A DNA stretch of 64,000 nt from Mercurialis annua (Eukaryota > Streptophyta > Magnoliopsida > Malpighiales > Euphorbiaceae): positions 42,128,651 to 42,192,650 of the forward strand of contig NC_065571.1 of assembly GCF_937616625.2 (NCBI RefSeq), read 5' to 3'. The notes under the pieces were generated by a model. It saw only the letters and a program-made list of their open reading frames with translations. It did no database searches and was not told the origin of the DNA. The position numbers and the translations under genes are program-made. This document shows, in pieces, positions 60,601-64,000 of the stretch (position 1 is its first letter; each line of letters begins with the position of its first letter).

Positions 60601-63600
60601 ATATGCATACCTAGGACATAATTTGCTAAGGTGGTCAACTTTATAGATAATGGTTAAACATACTAATCAGGCAAAATACACAAGAACGATATTCTGCTAT
60701 TTACGGTCGGTTTTGATATTTTTCTTTTAATTTTTGTCATTTACATGATTAAAGGTGAAAATATTGTCATTTCGAAAGTCATGAGATATTTTTAGGCCAC
60801 TGTTTTGAAAATTATATTTTCGTGTGAATAAAAATGATGCAAAAAGTATTGAACATGTGATTACTCAGAAACTTCTCGAGGGTAGTAAAATCATCCTCAA
60901 CTCCTTTGGTAGTTATAATAGTTAGTTGGACTGGGTTCTAGATTACTTATAGAGTATTTTTGTGATTAGTTATGTAGATTATGCAGGATTCTAGATTAGT
61001 TGTAGAGTATTTTTGTGATTAGTTATAGATTATGCAGGATTCTAGTTTGTACGTATGTTTTTGAGTGATTATTTGACTGGAGAACTACTAAACTCCTCAA
61101 TGAGTTTGACCAATGAAAAGGGAAAATTATGCTGCATATTTGAGATAATTAACATTTGGTATAATAAGCTATGTTGTACGGAGATTTCTTCAGTGCTACA
61201 TGTCGGAGTTTTGTTTCCGTTTCCGCAAATGCTTTTGAAATTCCAAAACTCTCTATATGTAACCTATTTTGTAAAATGTATTGTTTGGTAGTTTTCTATT
61301 TCGGCGTGTTCCGTTTCAGTATTTTCATTTTTGTGCTACATAGGGTATAACCAAATAAAACAGAATAATACTTGTGTGTGCCACACCAAACAGATAAGGT
61401 TCTGTATTTGCCAGTATATTATAGTTGAAATGATATTTTAGATTAAATGGAGACGTAAAAGTTCTTTGTTCTGACCTGAAACAGTATTTAGATGATCACT
61501 ACTAGGTCTTTGAAGTGAAAGATAGCTTCAACTTTAGTCAAAATCAGAGATTATTTCCCCTTAAAAGATGCCAAAAGCAGATATTTCCGGTTGGTGGTTT
61601 GGCTTTTGAAGACTATATTTCAGACCTCAATATGATCTTTGTTATTTATTGCACGTAAATTTATCGAGTCTTTCTTTTCAGCGTTTCATTTTCGTTTATA
61701 AAATTCTGGTACTTCAAAACTTTATATATATAACTTATTTTTGTAAAAAAAGATACTCCCTCCATTCTGAAATAGTTGTCGCTTTAGGGAGATTTTTTTG
61801 TTCCATAATACTTGTCACTTTAAAATACCAAGAAAGCATTTATTGCTATTTTTCCATATATATCCCCCATCAATTCATTGAAAGAATACAAAAATACAAA
61901 TAAAGAGTCATACTAATTAATGTTAACAAGTTGCAAGAAGGGCTACTTTAGTAAAAATACTTACAATTTTAGACATATTTATTGATTTCTTAATTTATGT
62001 GAAAATGGCTAAAGCGACAACTATTCCAGAATGGAGGGAGTACCATTTTTCATTTTTCCGTTTAATTGTCCATATTTTAGCCCATTTAATATCACGCCAA
62101 AATGTAACTGGCTTGAGTGACCTGACCAAACTGATTCAGTATCTCATGAGACCGACCTAGTTGCTATAATACTTATGTGTAGATACCAGCTACCGTCTCT
62201 TCCTTGAACATTTGGCCTTCTTGTTGTTCTACTGCTTATAAAATTGATCTCCTGACCAGGATCTGACCTAGGGTGTTACGGCTTGACAGTGATCTGTTTG
62301 CATTTGGTTTGACCGATTTAGCACTATTATACTTATTCAAACTAATTATACTGGTTTGGTAATTTTTCAAACCAAATCAATAACAAACCATGTTTGGAAA
62401 TGTTTTCTTTGAATTTAGTTTTAACCATGATTGAAATTATTTTTTTATTATCATACAAAATTTAATTTTTTTTAGTTTTTCTTATTCGTCATAAAAATAA
62501 CATATACAATAGAGTTATGTTTTGCTACTACCGAAGTGCTCTCAGGATTGTATCCAGGGTGTGACTGAGTTGAGCCCATTGAATCAGAAAATATTCAAAT
62601 TTTACTCGATATTAATCAAATTGGGTTCGAATTCGAACTAATTGAACCAACTGCAGATAGGCTCATTAGTCTAATCTGAGTTTTGATTAGTTTATTTTTT
62701 TAATCTTTTCTAATAATACATATTTACATCATTACATGATATCCTTATTTTTATACTAAATTCTAATTTTACCAATTCCTCTGTCCTTTTCCCTTTACTT
62801 TTTTTTCTCCATTTTAGTATTCCGCTAGGAAGAAGACCTTCAGTCTTCTTTATTTTTTGTTCAATTTTACTTGCATGCAATGCACGTTGCTAGTAAATGT
62901 GTTTGTCCATTCCCTTATACGTACCTTTTTCTATTGTATACTTAATTCATAAGTAGATGACACAAAATCTTAGTTTAATTAAATAGATAATTAAAAACTA
63001 AAAGGGATAAATCAGTTATTGTGTTTGTCCGTCCTCTATTAGTAGTCTTGTTTATTAATACTTTTCTTTAGTACACATATATGTGAACCTTAGATGAATT
63101 GTATACGAAGGCAAGGTGTTAGAAAATGTGAACTTGTTTACTTTACCAAAACGGAAAATATAACAAAAACTAAACTCAGGGAGTGAAGCAAGTCCTAGTA
63201 AAACTCGGAGCCAAAGGATCAGCTTTATTTGAAGAGGGGGAAATTCCAATTCAACAACCTATTATATCTGCCGAAAGAGTTCTCGACACTACGGGTGCCG
63301 GAGATACTTTTACTGCTGCTTTCGCTGTGGCGCTAGTGGAGGGCAACTCTAAAGAGGAATGCATGAGATTTGCTGGTATTACTCTTTCTACTTTTTACTT
63401 TCAGTTCGCATATGAATTTTTTTTCATTACTCAAGGTTCTTGAAACCAGTTTTTAGTTTTAATTTTAATTTAATTTGTAGCAGAAGTTTATTATCCATAA
63501 ATCTTTATAGCTCTTAATTCTTCCTTATAACTTGAATATCAATTTGTCGCCTTAATTTGTACTCTATGAGCAGCTAACATTAAAATTAACTTTTCTATTA

Positions 63601-63962
63601 ACTAGTTCCTTAAACTTGTCAATTTTATAAATGACCCTAAAATTTGATCAGCTAAGCAAATTAGTCCCCTACAGTTATATTAAAAATTAATACTTAGTCT
63701 AATTGTGGAAACTTCATAAGCTCAAGGGACTAACTGGTGAAAAAGTCGATGTTGGTGTTGTCCATTTTGTGTAAGTTCAAGGGTCAAATTTATACTTGAA
63801 GTCGCTTTTTCACATTTGCTCAAGAAAGTAAAAAATGTTATCCTTGTTAATTTTTTACATAATTTTACAGCTGCAGCAGCTTCTCTATGTGTTCAAGTGA
63901 AGGGAGCAATCCCTAGTATGCCTGATCGAATATCGGTTCTAAATCTTCTTCAGACAGTTTGA
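57649..63962 (+). CDS. RBSK: Ribokinase, plastid-targeted, PfkB family
   Basis: Exons 57649-58293, 60204-60389, 63180-63375 and 63871-63962 join in phase to 372 residues, stop TGA at 63960-63962. It phosphorylates D-ribose with ATP to ribose 5-phosphate, feeding nucleotide and pentose-phosphate metabolism. The first ~66 residues are rich in Ser, Thr, Pro, Gln and Asn without acids, as in chloroplast transit peptides. The kinase starts PPLVVVGSANADIYVEIERL; GGKGANQAACGGKL (~102-115) is PfkB signature 1, and DTTGAGDTFTAAFAVAL (~312-328) is signature 2 with the catalytic Asp in GAGD. The end MPDRISVLNLL fits the family. Intron 1 is 1.9 kb and intron 2 is 2.8 kb with a Stowaway MITE. Length is close to the Arabidopsis enzyme. 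Confidence 0.95.
59345..59505. repeat. Short direct repeat in ribokinase intron 1
   Basis: 'ctttagtgtttccttcaattttagtttttttgtagagtt' (about 59352-59390) recurs as 'ctttagcgtttcctccattttaaggtttttgtagagtt' (about 59464-59502). Between them 'tacaggtcttttaa' is doubled (59396 and 59413). Confidence 0.6.
60926..61042. repeat. ~57-bp tandem duplication in ribokinase intron 2
   Basis: A unit beginning 'ttctagatta' and ending 'gattatgcagga' occurs twice side by side with few differences ('cttatagagt' against 'gttgtagagt'). Confidence 0.85.
61756..62040. mobile_element. Stowaway MITE in ribokinase intron 2
   Basis: A 285-bp element with ends CTCCCTCCATTCTGAAATAG and CTATTCCAGAATGGAGGGAG, flanked by TA at 61754-61755 and 62041-62042. 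It shares the Stowaway end with the 43245 element but differs inside, so it is another subfamily. Confidence 0.93.
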
Positions 63963-64000
63963 GGATTTTGATCGATAAATTCATGTCGGAACCTATTTCG

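Noticed and set aside
63580..63790. Another foldback MITE in ribokinase intron 3
   Set aside because: Phrases such as 'agttccttaaacttgtc' and 'aagttcaagggtcaaat' suggest it, but the arms pair poorly and no target duplication was found.

Overview
The window is nuclear DNA from a eudicot plant. Its genes have several introns with GT-AG borders, very AT-rich introns and intergenic DNA, and products from plant families (callose synthase, SRG1-type dioxygenase, GDSL lipase, plastid ribokinase). The species cannot be named from the sequence. I rebuilt the gene models by hand from reading frame, splice borders and family conservation; no alignment or transcript was available.

Layout. 1838-11830 (minus): the 5' part (19 exons, 760 codons) of a callose synthase 8-like gene that runs off the left edge. 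12-26 kb: no convincing gene; short inverted-repeat transposons, a probable solo LTR (15431-17037), a 1.2-kb foldback element (23300-24523) and a hAT-like MITE (25916-26495). 26681-28113 (plus): SOUL heme-binding protein. 29229-30920 (minus): SRG1-like 2-oxoglutarate dioxygenase with one in-frame TGA in its last exon. 32141-35946 (plus): mitochondrial inner membrane protease subunit 1-like gene with a 2.8-kb last intron. 37-49 kb: a repeat block with a duplicated ~0.8-kb segment, a degenerate trypsin/Deg-like gene (39394-41192), a dead LINE fragment and three large foldback elements. 49834-52846 (plus): GDSL esterase/lipase with two MITEs in intron 1. 53.9-54.6 kb: plant-mobile-domain gene remnant. 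56129-57459: two more foldback elements. 57649-63962 (plus): complete plastid-type ribokinase.

The genes do not form a pathway; they are independent single-copy-type loci. Three of them (SRG1-like, SOUL, ribokinase) recall, from memory, a segment of Arabidopsis chromosome 1, so some ancestral gene order may survive.

The most unusual content is the number of non-coding foldback elements with long inverted arms. Several are flanked by perfect or near-perfect 9-10 bp direct repeats, as expected of Mutator-type transposition. The larger ones carry cores of tandem hairpins or ~20-bp minisatellites. One duplicated segment has an empty copy (37112-37920) and a filled copy (42903-46673), which independently shows three insertions and their target-site duplications.
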